Source: Burkholderiales bacterium (GTDB lineage Bacteria > Pseudomonadota > Gammaproteobacteria > Burkholderiales > SG8-39). Taken from it: a DNA stretch of 64,000 nucleotides. Shown one piece after another: positions 50,195-60,396 of this stretch (positions are counted from its first letter, which is position 1; each line of letters starts with the position of its first letter). The stretch is from positions 310,001-374,000 of the forward strand of contig JAOSJV010000012.1 in assembly GCA_027493935.1 (NCBI GenBank), written 5' to 3'. A program made the translations under genes and the position numbers. The notes under the pieces were generated by a model that ran no database searches, had not been told where the DNA came from, and saw only the letters and a list, made by a program, of their open reading frames with translations.

Positions 50195-51527
50195 CTACCG
50201 GTCGTCCAGCCGGTACTCCACGTAGGCGCGATCGCGGAGCTGCCGCACCCACTCCTCGTAGGCCTCGTCGGCGCGGCGCGCGCCGAGCACCCGGCGCGCC
50301 TGCAGCCGCTTGCGGTCCTCGGGCAGGTCCGCCGCGCGCCGCTCGAGCACCTGGATCAGGTGGTAGCCGAACGGCGAGCGGACCGGCTCGCTCACCTCCT
50401 TGATCCGGAGGGCGTTCATCGCGCGCTCGAAGTCCGGAACGGTGTCGCCACCAGTGATCCAGCCGAGATCGCCGCCCCGCGCGGCCGACGCGTCGTCCGA
50501 ATTCAGCCGTGCGAGCTCGGCGAAATCGGCGCCCTGCCTGATCCGCTCGCGCAGGATATTCAGCTTGCGCAGCGCGTCGCTCTCGGAGACGAGCTCGTTC
50601 GTGCGCACCAGGATGTGGCGCACGTGGGTCTGTGCGACCACGCCGGGGCCCGCCTTGCCGCCGCGCTGGTCGTTGATGCGCACGATGTGGAATCCGGCCG
50701 GGCTGCGCAGGATGTCGGAGACCTCGCCGGGCTTCATGGCGGAAAGCGCTCTCACGAAGAGCTCCGGCAGCCGGTCGGCCGGGCGCCAACCCATGCCGCC
50801 GCCCTGCAGCGCGTCGGGTGCGTCGGAGAAGCTCACGGCGACCTGCCGGAAGTCGATCCCGGCGCGCAGCTGCGCAAGCGCTTCCTCGGTCCGCCGGCGG
50901 CGCGCCTCGATCTGCTCGGGGCCCGCCTGCTCCCGGAACGCGCACCAGGATGTGCGAGAGCTCGTACTCGGCCGGTGCGCCGGCGCCCGCCTGGCCGTCC
51001 TCGAGGAACGCGTCCACCTCGGCGTCGGAGATCTGGATCTTGCTGTCGACCTCGCGCTCGCGCAGCCGCGAGATCAGCATCTCGGCGCGGACGTCGTCGC
51101 GGAACTTCTCCCACGACAGGCCTTCGCGCTCGAGCGCGCGCCGGAACTCGGGAGGCGCGAGGCCGTTCTGCTGCGCGATGCGCTGCAGCGTGCGATCGAG
51201 ATCGACCTCGCTGATGCTCACTCCGGTCTCGCGGGCGAACTGCACCTGCACGAGATCGGTGATCATGCGCTCGAGCACCTGGCGCTGGAGCACCTCCTGC
51301 GGCGGCAGCGGCGCGCCCTGGCGGCGCAGCTGCGCGGCGACGCGCTCGGTGCGCCGCTCGAGCTCGCTCATGGTCACCACCTCCTTGTTGACCACCGCGG
51401 CGATCCGGTCGGCGAGCACGATGCGCGGCCGCTGCGGCGACTGGGCGAGCACCGGAGTCGGCGCAGCGAGCATGGCGGCGGCCACGAGGGCTACGGCGGC
51501 GAGCGACGCCGTGCGGATGGCCGTCAT
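50195..51527 (-). CDS. surA: Periplasmic chaperone SurA (frameshifted)
   Basis: The peptidyl-prolyl isomerase chaperone for outer membrane proteins, including LptD encoded just upstream. A signal peptide (ATG at 51527) ends near VLAQSPQ. The N-terminal chaperone domain contains DRIAAVVNKEVVTMSELERR, followed by two parvulin domains (ELSHILVRVP and THVRHILVRTNELVSE). The frame breaks in CCC at 50932-50934; one base fewer gives VPEQAGPEQIEARRRRTEE. Corrected length is about 443 residues. Confidence 0.94.
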
Positions 51528-51702
51528 TCCCGCAACGGCGCGAACCCGGCGCGAGTGCCATCGACGATCCGTCCGGCTCCCGTCCTTGCAAGACGTACTC
51601 GGGTGTGACGATCCATCGCGGGGGCGACCGAAGCAGTACTCCCCCCTTGCGGACCGTGCGTGCTTGAGTCTGCCCATCGGCTGGCTGTTGGTCGTCACGC
51701 GC

Positions 51703-54004
51703 TCAGTAGTCGAAGGCTCCGCCGGCCCCGCTCCGCCCCGGGAACACGTCGGTGGCGGTCGATCGCTGCGCCGGGGCATTCGTCGGGGTGTATCCCGGAA
51801 TGTTCCGCTGCAGGGCCTCGAGCGGGTCGATACCGATCCGCGCCAGCCCGTTCAGCTCGAGCTGGACGAAGAACTGGTAGGTGCGCTTCTCGGTCGCGCT
51901 TACGAAGCTCTGCAGCACCGCGCGCACGATCCAGCAGTCGGCATTATATTCGATTCCGGCGAGGCTCTCGACCACCTGGCTGCCGGCCACGTCGTAGTTG
52001 AGGCGGGCGAGGCCGTACAGGCCGCGCCAAAGCGGCCACTGCGCGGCGACGTCGATCTGGCGGATCTCGGGCTGCGCAGCGGTCTCGCGCGCATAGCGGT
52101 ACGCGGCGGTCACCACGTTCGCGAACCGGGGCGAGTAGCGCACCCCGAAGTTGAACCGCTCGAGCTCGGCGCCGCTCCACGAATACTGCACGGCGGCGTC
52201 CGCCCGCCAGTCGGGCGCGATCTGCCCGCCCAGACCCGCGATGATCGGCGCGGTATCCGCGGTCCGCAGCGGCGTCGTGGCAGTCAGGCCGACGCGCTGC
52301 TCTTCGAAGTAGTAGCGCTGGCCGACGAACGCGCGCACCGCCTCCTGCCCGGTCGCCGGGCGCAGCAGCCGCGACGTCGCCGCGATGGTGAGCTGGTTCG
52401 CGTCGCTGATCCGGTCCCCGCCGACGTAGAAGTTCTCCGAGAAGAGCTGCCCATAGCTCAGATCCGCGATCGCGGTGTCGAACAGCGGAATGTCGGTCTG
52501 CTCGCGGAACGGCACCCGCAAGTAGTAGGCGCGCGGCTCGAGCGTCTGCAGGAACTCGGTGCCGAACCAGCGAGCGTCGCGCTCGAAGAAGAGCCCCGAG
52601 TCGACGGAGGGCGATCGGCAGCACGCGCGACTGCGAGGTCGGCGTGCCGGGGCCGGCATCGGTGAGGCTGTAGTGCGTCGCATGCACGCCGATCTTTGGC
52701 GTGAAGAAGCCGTACGGCTTCACGAACGGCCAGGCGATGTACGGGTAGGCGGTGGTGCGCCGGCCTTGCACCAGGGAAGGGTGATCGAAGGCGACCGCCT
52801 CGGCGCTCGCGCCGAGGTCGAGCCCGAGGCGCGTCGGCCGCAGGGCGGTGAGCGTGAGCTGCGGCAGCCTGGCGTAGGGCGTCGTCACCAGATTCGCCGG
52901 ATCCTGCAGGGTCTGGAAGCGCTGCAGGCGCAGGGTCGAAGACCACCACCTGCCGCCGTAGGTGACCGACCCCTCCTGCGGCAGGAAGACCTGCGTCGCC
53001 ACGGCGAGGCGCCCGGAGAGGTCGCGGAAGTACTGGTCGTCGGAAACGCGGGTGTAGTTGACGCTGCTCGACCAACCGCTCGCACCGAAGATCGAGGTGT
53101 CGCGCAGCGCCACGCCCCAGCGTGCCTCGCCCGTCGCCTTGTCCTCGGGCAACACCTCAACGCGCGCCTCGCCGCGCGAGCTCGGCAGGAGATAGCGGAA
53201 CTGCGAGATCAGCTGCAGTCCGCGGCGCTCCATGTAGCGCGGCGCGACAGTGGCGTCGTAGTTGGGCGCAAGATTCAAGTAATAGGGCGCGAGGACTTCC
53301 CACCCGCGCGCGTTGCTGATACCGACCGACGGCGGTAGGAAGCCGCTCTTGCGCCGGTTGTTGAGCGAGAAGCCGACCTCCGGAAGTGCGGGCGTCTTCA
53401 TGCCGAGGAACGTGAGGCGCGCGCCGCGGGCGACGCCCACTTCGCGGCCGAGATCGAGGTCGAGCTGCTCGGCCGAGATCTGCCAGTCGTCCTGGCCCGG
53501 CTTGCAAGTGGTGAACGTTCCGTCGGTGATCCGGACGTTGTCGCGGCCGTCGAAGCGCGCCGCCTGGGCGGTGCCACGCGCCCCGGTCGGCGCGGCCGCG
53601 CGCCCGGTCACGCCGCCCGCGCGCGGCACCAGCGTGTAGCGCGGCTCGTTCATCACGCCGGCGTTGTCGCCCACGCGCAGCCGCAGGCGCGGCCCGGCGA
53701 TCTCGTCGCCGTCCATGCGCAGGCGCACGTTGCCGGTCGCCTCGGCCTCGTCGAACTCGCTCACGTAGCGGATGCGGTCGGCGAACAGCGAGGTCGCGCC
53801 GCGGTGCAGCTCGGCGTTTCCGACCGCCTCGACCTGGACCCCGGCCACGCCTTCGATGCGGTCGGCGATGACGAACGCCGGAATCGATTCGCCTGCCTGC
53901 TGCGCCGGCGCGCGATGCAGGCGCAGCCCCTGGCCCTGACCAGCGGCCGGACCGCACAGCGCCAGCGCGAGAAGCGCGAGGGCGGCGTGGAAGTGACGCG
54001 ACAC
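51703..54004 (-). CDS. lptD: LPS-assembly protein LptD (frameshifted)
   Basis: The outer membrane barrel that inserts LPS at the surface. Signal peptide, an OstA-type N-terminal domain (FVIADRIEGVAGVQVEAVGN, ATSLFADRIRYVSEFDEAEA), then a barrel with ARGWEVLAPYYLNLAPNYDA, the conserved PYYWN-like region. The frame breaks at 52612; deleting that base gives RVLPIPSVDSGLFFERD. It has about 767 residues. Only two cysteines are obvious (TTCKPG and NADCWIV), fewer than the four in E. coli. It starts at GTG and is divergent from amgK. The 51528-51702 gap to surA shows nothing. Confidence 0.94.
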
Positions 54005-54133
54005 TTATCGTCCGTCGTGCGGCCCGCGTGCCGCGCGCGTACGCCGGACGCGGGCCGGCAAATGCGCAACCACCGCGCCCACCTGCGAGTCCCTCCCCTC
54101 CTCCATCCTCGTGCGCGCTGCGCGTGATTCTCG

Positions 54134-54161
54134 TTGGTGGCGTTCTTTGAGTTGCTAAAAT
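54134..54161 (+). promoter_or_regulatory. Sigma-70 type promoter of amgK-murU
   Basis: TTGGTG (54134-54139) and TAAAAT (54156-54161) are 16 bases apart, in a locally AT-rich stretch about 40 bases before the amgK ATG. Confidence 0.6.
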
Positions 54162-54199
54162 CGCACAATTCCCGCCCTCAGGCAACGACGCCCGCCCGC

Positions 54200-55202
54200 A
54201 TGGATCGCCTCGCCGCGCTCGAGACCTGGCTCGCAGCCCGCTTTCGGCCCGGCAGCTTCCGCCTGACGCCCGCGTCCGAGGACGCGAGCTTCCGGCGCTA
54301 CTTCCGCGTGCACCTCGCCGCCGGACCGATGCCGACCGCGATCGCGATGGACGCACCACCGGAGCGCGAGGACTGCGGCACGTTCGTGCACGTCGCGCGG
54401 CTGCTCAACGAGGCCGGGCTCAACGCGCCGCGCGTGCTCGCCGCCGACCTTGCGCAGGGTTTCCTGCTGCTCACCGACCTCGGCACGCGGACCTATCTCG
54501 CCGCGCTGGACGGAGTCGAATGCCGATCGCCTGTTCGCAGATGCGCTCGACGCCCTCATCAAGTGGCAGCTCGCGAGCCGCGCGGGCGAGCTGCCGCCGT
54601 ACGACGCAGCGCTGCTGCGCCGCGAGCTCGATCTCTTTCCCGAGTGGTACGTCGCGCGCCACCTCGGGGTCTCGCTCGACGCGGGGCAGCGCCAGTCGCT
54701 CGAGTCGGTCTTCGCGCTCGTCCTGGCGAGCAACCTCGCGCAGCCGCGCGTCTACGTGCACCGCGACTACATGCCGCGCAACCTCATGGTGAGCGACCCG
54801 AACCCGGGCATCCTCGATTTCCAGGACGCGGTCCACGGTCCGATCACCTACGACCTCGCGTCGCTCTTCCGCGACGCGTTCGTGAGCTGGCCCGAGGCGC
54901 GCGTCATCGACTGGACGGTGCGCTACTGGGAGAAGGCGCGCCGCGCGGGACTGCCGGTCGATCCGGATTTCGCCGCCTTCTACCGCGACCTCGAGTGGAT
55001 GGGGCTGCAGCGCCACCTGAAGGTGGCCGGCATCTTCGCGCGGCTCGCCTACCGCGACGCGAAGCGCGGCTACCTCGAGGACACGCCGCGCTTCATCGGC
55101 TACATCCGCACGGTCTGCGAGCGCTACGGCGCGCTCGCGCCGCTCCTGCGGCTGCTGGACGCGCTCGAGGGCCGCGCGCCGCAAGTGCGCTACACGTTCT
55201 GA
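54200..55202 (+). CDS. amgK: N-acetylmuramate/N-acetylglucosamine kinase AmgK (frameshifted)
   Basis: An aminoglycoside-phosphotransferase-fold kinase producing MurNAc-1-phosphate in cell-wall recycling. EDASFRRYFRV, LTDLGTRTYLAAL, the catalytic loop VHRDYMPRNLMV (HxDxxxxN) and the DFQDAVHGPITYDLASLF metal motif are visible. The frame breaks at 54518; removing that G gives GVNADRLFADALDALIKW. About 333 residues. It overlaps murU by one base (TGATG). With AnmK at the window start, this supports a MupP/AmgK/MurU-type recycling bypass. Confidence 0.93.
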
Positions 55203-55873
55203 TGAAAGCGATGATCCTGGCCGCCGGCCGCGGCGAGCGCATGCGCCCGCTCACGGACCGGCGGCCGAAGCCCCTGCTCGAGGTCGGCGGCAAGGCGCTG
55301 GTCGTGTGGCTGATCGAGCGCCTGCGCGCCGGCGGCTTCCGCGACATCGTGCTGAACCATGCGCATCTCGGGGCGGCGATCGTCGCGGCGCTCGGCGATG
55401 GCGCCGCGCTCGGCGTCGCGCTGCGCTACTCGGCCGAGCCGGCGGCGCTCGGCACCGCGGGCGGCATCGCGCAGGCGCTGCCGCTGCTCGGCGCGGCGCC
55501 GTTCGCGGCCGCGAACGCCGACGTCTACTGCGAGCTCGACTTCGCGCGCCTGCGCGCGCACGCCCTCGGCCCGGCGCTTGCCCATCTCGTGCTCGTCGAC
55601 AATCCAGCGCATCATCCCGCGGGCGATTTCGCGCTCGCTGGCGCGCGCGTGGGCAATGCGCCGGACCGGCGTCTCACCTTCGCCGGCGTCGGCGTGTATT
55701 CGCCCGCGCTCTTCGCCGCCGTACCGCGCGGTGCGCGTGCCGAGCTCGCGCCGCTCCTGCGCGCGGCAGCCGACGCGGGACGCGTGACCGGCGAGCATTT
55801 CGCCGGGCGGTGGGTCGACGTCGGCACGCCGGACCGGCTGGCCGCGCTCGACCGCGCGCTCGGCGCGCGATGA
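55202..55873 (+). CDS. murU: N-acetylmuramate alpha-1-phosphate uridylyltransferase
   Basis: A 223-residue sugar-1-P nucleotidyltransferase. The signature MILAAGRGERMRPLTDRRPK and PLLEVGGKAL give the NTP site; ANADVYCELDF and DVGTPDRL the metal site. Coupling to amgK identifies it as MurU, making UDP-MurNAc and bypassing fosfomycin-sensitive MurA. It overlaps the next gene by four bases. Confidence 0.95.
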   Translation: MKAMILAAGRGERMRPLTDRRPKPLLEVGGKALVVWLIERLRAGGFRDIVLNHAHLGAAIVAALGDGAALGVALRYSAEPAALGTAGGIAQALPLLGAAPFAAANADVYCELDFARLRAHALGPALAHLVLVDNPAHHPAGDFALAGARVGNAPDRRLTFAGVGVYSPALFAAVPRGARAELAPLLRAAADAGRVTGEHFAGRWVDVGTPDRLAALDRALGAR

Positions 55874-56313
55874 GCGCGCCCGGCCGCGACGAGATCGACC
55901 GCGCGCTCGCGCTCGACGCGGCGTGGGCCGAGCGCGCGCGCGCGGCGTGGCTCACGATGATGGCGCTCGCCGTGTTCGGCGACCTGAAGGGGCGTCGCAT
56001 CGGCGGCGTGCCGCGCCTGCGCAAGCAGGCGCTCGACAGCGGCGAGCGGCTGCGGGCCGCGCTGGCGGACCGCGACTGGATCCCGCAGCCGCGCGAGCGG
56101 CTCAAGAACGCGCTCGCCACGGCGATCGCGCTGAGCGACGCGCTCGACGAGCTCACCGACGCGGCGGGCGCGCTCGACGGCGGCGCCGACCGAGGTGCGT
56201 TCTGCGACGCGGTGGCCGCGCTGCGCGTCCAGACGATGGACGAGCTCGGCCCGCGCGCGAACGCGTGGGCGGCGCTGCTTGATCGGCGCGGCGAAGCCGA
56301 CGACAATCGGTGA
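55870..56313 (+). CDS. Hypothetical helical protein
   Basis: A 147-residue protein, mostly helical by composition (Ala/Leu/Arg rich) with no signal peptide or membrane segment. The middle part reads FGDLKGRRIGGVPRLRKQAL. It overlaps murU (ATGA) and is followed after 19 bases by pepP, so it is part of the amgK-murU-pepP operon. I do not recognise a family and do not assign a function. Confidence 0.65.
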   Translation: MSAPGRDEIDRALALDAAWAERARAAWLTMMALAVFGDLKGRRIGGVPRLRKQALDSGERLRAALADRDWIPQPRERLKNALATAIALSDALDELTDAAGALDGGADRGAFCDAVAALRVQTMDELGPRANAWAALLDRRGEADDNR

Positions 56314-56332
56314 TCAACGAGGCGTCGACCAC

Positions 56333-57640
56333 ATGCATGAGATCGAACCGCACAAGGCCAGGCGCGCGCGGCTGCTCGCCGCGATGGGCGCGGGCGTCGC
56401 GATCGTGCCGACCGCGCCGGAGCGGCTACGCAACCGCGACACCGACTACGTCTATCGGTTCGACAGCTACTTCTTTTACCTGACCGGGTTTCCGGAGCCG
56501 GAGGCGGTGCTCGTGCTCGTGGCGGGCGCCGAGCCGCGGTCGATCCTCTTCTGCCGCGAGAATAACCCCGAGCGCGAGCTGTGGGACGGCCGCCGCTACG
56601 GCGTCGAGGCCGCGCGCGAGGCGTTCGGGATCGACGAAGCGCATCCGGTCGCCGCGCTCGACGAGAGGATGCCCGCGCTGCTCGCCGACCAGCCGACGCT
56701 CTTCTTCGCGCCCGGGCTGGACGCGGCGTGGGACGCCCGCGTGATGGGCTGGCTGAACCAGGTCCGCGCGCAGGCGCGCGCGGGTGTCGTTGCCCCGTCC
56801 GACATCCGCGACGTGCGTTCGATCCTGGACGAGATGCGCCTGGTGAAGGACGCGCTCGAGATCGCCACGATGCGTCGCGCCGCAGCGGTGACCGCAGGCG
56901 CGCACATCCGGGCGATGCGGGCGGTGCGTCCGGACATGGTGGAGTACGAGATCGAGGCCGAGCTGCTGCACGAATTCCGCCGCCACGGCGCGCAGTTCCC
57001 GGCCTACTGGCCGATCGTCGCGAGCGGGCCGAACGCGTGCGTGCTCCACTACCGCGCGAACGACCGCCGCATGCGCGACGGCGACCTGCTGCTGATCGAC
57101 GCCGGCTGCGAGATCGACGGCTATGCCGCCGACGTGACCCGCACCTTTCCGGTGAGCGGCCGCTTCAGCGGGCCGCAGCGCGACGTCTACGAGATGGTGC
57201 TTGCGGCCCAGGCCGCCGCGGCCGCACAGGTGAGGCCGGGCGCGCACTGGACAGCACCGCACGATGCCGCCGTCGCGGTGATCGCGCAGGGCCTCGTCGA
57301 TCTCGGCCTGTGTGCCGGCACGCGCGACGCGGTGATCGAGTCGGGCGACTACAAGCGTTTCTACATGCACCGGACCGGCCACTGGCTGGGCCTCGACGTC
57401 CACGACGCCGGCGACTACAAGCAGGCCGGCGACTGGCGTCCGCTCGTGGCCGGCATGACGCTCACCGTCGAGCCGGGCTGCTACATCCGCCCCGGCGAGG
57501 GCGTGCCCGAGCGCTTCTGGCACATCGGCGTGCGTATCGAGGACGATGCGCTGGTGACCGAGACCGGCTGCGAGCTGTTCAGCGCGGCAGCACCCAAGCG
57601 CGTCGCCGACATCGAGGCGCTGATGCGCGATGCCCGCTAG
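56333..57640 (+). CDS. pepP: Xaa-Pro aminopeptidase
   Basis: A 435-residue M24 metallopeptidase removing N-terminal residues before proline. An N-terminal creatinase-like domain precedes the pita-bread domain with its metal ligands in LLIDAGCEIDGYAADVTRTF, HRTGHWLGLDVHDAG, TVEPGCYI and GVRIEDD. In betaproteobacteria it is usually followed by a UbiH-type hydroxylase and dusB-fis, as here. Confidence 0.97.
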   Translation: MHEIEPHKARRARLLAAMGAGVAIVPTAPERLRNRDTDYVYRFDSYFFYLTGFPEPEAVLVLVAGAEPRSILFCRENNPERELWDGRRYGVEAAREAFGIDEAHPVAALDERMPALLADQPTLFFAPGLDAAWDARVMGWLNQVRAQARAGVVAPSDIRDVRSILDEMRLVKDALEIATMRRAAAVTAGAHIRAMRAVRPDMVEYEIEAELLHEFRRHGAQFPAYWPIVASGPNACVLHYRANDRRMRDGDLLLIDAGCEIDGYAADVTRTFPVSGRFSGPQRDVYEMVLAAQAAAAAQVRPGAHWTAPHDAAVAVIAQGLVDLGLCAGTRDAVIESGDYKRFYMHRTGHWLGLDVHDAGDYKQAGDWRPLVAGMTLTVEPGCYIRPGEGVPERFWHIGVRIEDDALVTETGCELFSAAAPKRVADIEALMRDAR

Positions 57641-57745
57641 GGATACCCTGCCAAGGGACTCTGCTGCCCGCCTGGCCTCCCCCCGACCCAGGCAGAGCCT
57701 CGCGGAGGCGCGCTCTCGCAGAGCTTCCGCCGCGTCGACTTCGAC

Positions 57746-58890
57746 GTGCTGATCGCCGGCGGCGGTCCGGTTGGCGCGGCGCTCGCGGCGGCGCTCCTCG
57801 GCGGCGGCCTCGCCGTGGCGCTCGCGGAACCCGGCATGTGTGCGGAGCCCCGGCAGGACGCCGCAGTCCGCGCACCGTTCCGTCCAATCGCACTTTCGCA
57901 CGCGAGCGTGCTCCAGCTCGCGCAGACGGGGGCTCGATCGGATCGCGCTCACGCCGATCCGCGCGATCCACGTCTCGCAGACGAGCGGATTCGGCCGCAC
58001 CCTGATCGAGGCGGGCGACCTCGGCGTGCCGGCGCTCGGCTGGGTCGGCGATCTCGCGCGCATCGCCGGGGCGCTACAGGACGCGGCCCGCGCCGTGCAG
58101 GTCGCGGCGCGCGTGCGGCGCTGGGAAAGCGAACGCGCGGGCGACGGCGCGGTGCTGGTCGAGCTGGACGACGGACGCCAGGTGCGCGCGCGGCTGCTCG
58201 TGCTCGCCGACGGCGGCGGATCGGCCGGCGACGATCTCTCGGTGCGCGACTACGGCCAGACCGCGGTCGTCGCAGCGGTGCGCACCGAGCGTCCGGCGGC
58301 GGGTGTGGCGTGGAGCGGTTCACGGCCGATGGCCCGCTTGCGCTTCTGCCGTTCGCCGACTGCTATGCGATGGTGTGGAGCATGCGCACCGCACGCGCAC
58401 GCGAGCTCACCGCAGCGTGCGATGCCGCGTTTCTGGGCGCGCTCGGCGAGTGCTTCGGCCGCCGCGTCGGCCGCTTCACCGAAGTGGGCGCTCGCGTAAG
58501 CTTTGCGCTGACGTTGCGCTTCCGGCGCGCGGCGGTTGTCGCGCCGCGCGTGGTCGCGATCGGGAACGCGGCACAAACGTTGCATCCGGTCGCCGGGCAA
58601 GGCCTAAACCTCGGATTGCGCGACGCATTCGAGCTCGCTGCATATCTCGAGCGCGCGGGCAGGCTGGCGATCGAGCGCGGCGAGGTCGCCGTCCCGTAGT
58701 GCTGCGCAGCGACGGGCGGATCGCTACGCAAGTATCGGAATTACCGACGGCTTGGTGCGCGCGTTCGAGCTCGATCATCCACTCGCCGCCGCGGCGCGCG
58801 GCATCGCTCTCGCGGCGCTCGACCTGACGCCGCCCGCGCGGGAGATTTTTCGCGCGGCGTTTCGTCTTCGGCCTGCGCGCGCTGCCCTGA
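57746..58890 (+). pseudogene. UbiH/UbiF/VisC-type FAD hydroxylase, four frameshifts
   Basis: Family segments are collinear but scattered over three frames. They are DVLIAGGGPVGAALAAALL (FAD), RPIALSHASVLQL, HVSQTSGFGRTLIEAGDLG, AIGNAAQTLHPVAGQGLNLG and GITDGLVRAFELD, with end FVFGLRALP. Breaks fall in GGGGG 57928-57932, at 58312-58313, CCC 58693-58695 and GGG 58840-58842. The N-terminal start is unclear; GTG at 57746 is the first in frame. Indel density here is several times that of the rest of the window, so a decaying copy, possibly covered by the intact homolog at 35607-36776, competes with a locally poor assembly. Confidence 0.75.
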
Positions 58891-58942
58891 ATCGGCGCGG
58901 CGACGCGCGCGAAAAGTTCGCCGCCGCGCGCGCGCGAGATCA

Positions 58943-58972
58943 TTTCCAACGCGTGCCGATTGCGAGTAAAAT
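58943..58972 (+). promoter_or_regulatory. Probable promoter of dusB-fis
   Basis: TTTCCA (58943-58948) and TAAAAT (58967-58972) are 18 bases apart, placing a start near 58979, about 32 bases before the dusB ATG. Confidence 0.5.
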
Positions 58973-59010
58973 TCGCTCCCGCTTTCCTTCTCCCGACCTC
59001 CCTCTCGACA

Positions 59011-60021
59011 ATGCGGATCGGCCCGCACGTTCTGCGGAACAATCTCTTGGTCGCGCCGATGGCGGGCGTCACCGATCGCGCGTTTCGCCGGTTGTGCCGC
59101 GGATTCGGCGCCGGGCTCGCGGTGTCGGAGATGGTGACCTCGCAGCCGCGGCTGTGGCAGTCGACGAAAACGCGCCGGCGGCTCGATCACGCGGGCGAGC
59201 CCGCACCGATTGCGGTGCAGATCGCCGGCGCCGATCCGGCGATGATGGCCGAGGCCGCGCGGTACCACGCCGGGCGCGGCGCGGACATCGTCGACATCAA
59301 CATGGGCTGCCCGGCCAAGAAGGTGTGCAACGCGGCCGCCGGCTCCGCGCTGCTGCGCGACGAGGCGCTCGTTGGACGCATCCTGCGGGCGGTGGTCGCG
59401 GCGGTCGACGTCCCGGTCACGCTCAGGTACCGCACCGGGTGGGATCCGCGTAGCCGCAACGCCGTGCGCATCGCCCGCATCGCCGAGGATGCCGGCATCC
59501 GTATGCTCACGCTGCACGGCCGCACGCGCGCGTGCGGCTTCTCGGGCCCTGCCGAGTATGACTCGATCCGCGAAGTGAAGCGCGCGACGCGCGTGCCGGT
59601 GGTGGCGAACGGCGACATCCGCACGCCCGAGCAGGCGCGGCGAGTGCTGGACTATACCGGCGCCGACGGAATCATGATCGGGCGCGCGGCCTACGGACGC
59701 CCGTGGATCTTCCGCGAGGTGGCCCATTTCCTCGCTACCGGGCGCCGGCTGCCCGCTCCGCTCGTGCGCGAGGCGCATGAGACGCTCGCGCACCACCTGC
59801 ACGAGATCTACAGCGTGCATGGTGCCGGGGCCGGCGTGAAGATCGCCCGCAAGCACGTACATTGGTACACGAACGGCCTGGCAGGAGCCGCCGGCTTCCG
59901 TGCCGAGCTCAACCGCCAGGAGAACTGCGCGGCGCAGCTCGCCGCCGTCGACCGCTTTTTCGAGCGCCTGGCGCAGAACGGCGAACGCCTGCACAGCGAG
60001 GAGGAGCCGTACGAATGGTGA
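59011..60021 (+). CDS. dusB: tRNA-dihydrouridine synthase B
   Basis: A 336-residue FMN TIM-barrel enzyme reducing uridine in tRNA D-loops. NNLLVAPMAGVTDRAFRRLC (FMN site), AVQIAGADP, the catalytic cysteine in NMGCPAKKVCNAAAGSALL, and LHGRTR are diagnostic of DusB. The ATG at 59011 fits the promoter; an upstream GTG overlaps the -10 and is rejected. It overlaps fis by seven bases in the classic dusB-fis operon. Confidence 0.97.
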   Translation: MRIGPHVLRNNLLVAPMAGVTDRAFRRLCRGFGAGLAVSEMVTSQPRLWQSTKTRRRLDHAGEPAPIAVQIAGADPAMMAEAARYHAGRGADIVDINMGCPAKKVCNAAAGSALLRDEALVGRILRAVVAAVDVPVTLRYRTGWDPRSRNAVRIARIAEDAGIRMLTLHGRTRACGFSGPAEYDSIREVKRATRVPVVANGDIRTPEQARRVLDYTGADGIMIGRAAYGRPWIFREVAHFLATGRRLPAPLVREAHETLAHHLHEIYSVHGAGAGVKIARKHVHWYTNGLAGAAGFRAELNRQENCAAQLAAVDRFFERLAQNGERLHSEEEPYEW

Positions 60022-60257
60022 AACAGACGAGCGAGATCGCGGACTGCGTGCGCAAGTCGCTGGACCGCTACTTCAGCGACCTCGATGGCGCCAAGCCGCG
60101 CGCGATCTACGACATGGTGCTGAGGAACGTCGAGAAGCCGATGCTCGAGGCGGTGCTCAACCGCGCCGAGGGCAACCAGACGATCGCCGCGCAGATGCTC
60201 GGCATAAACCGCAACACGCTGCGCAAGAAGATGGCGCAGCACAAGATCAAGCTCTGA
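60015..60257 (+). CDS. fis: Fis family nucleoid-associated regulator
   Basis: An 80-residue protein whose C-terminal helix-turn-helix NQTIAAQMLGINRNTLRKKM is the Fis DNA-binding signature; the N-terminus is divergent as usual in betaproteobacteria. The ATG at 60015 has GAGGAG 9 bases upstream inside dusB. Fis activates rRNA and other growth-linked promoters. Confidence 0.97.
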   Translation: MVKQTSEIADCVRKSLDRYFSDLDGAKPRAIYDMVLRNVEKPMLEAVLNRAEGNQTIAAQMLGINRNTLRKKMAQHKIKL

Positions 60258-60268
60258 GGGTTGATGAA

Positions 60269-60391
60269 TGACGGGTGATGGCCGCCGCGCTCGCGCACCC
60301 GCGCGACGCCACGAGCCATCGCCAGCCAAGCGCAAGGGTGAAGCAGGGCCCCTGCGACCATCATCCATCCACCTTCACCTATCACCCGTCA
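60269..60391. repeat. Inverted 11-bp repeat between fis and purH
   Basis: TGACGGGTGAT (60269-60279) and ATCACCCGTCA (60381-60391) are perfect inverted copies about 100 bases apart. They occupy the ends of the fis-purH gap, which holds no gene. The function is unclear; similar GGGTGATGG-rich spacers follow purH (61968-61995). Confidence 0.5.
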
Positions 60392-60396
60392 CCGGC

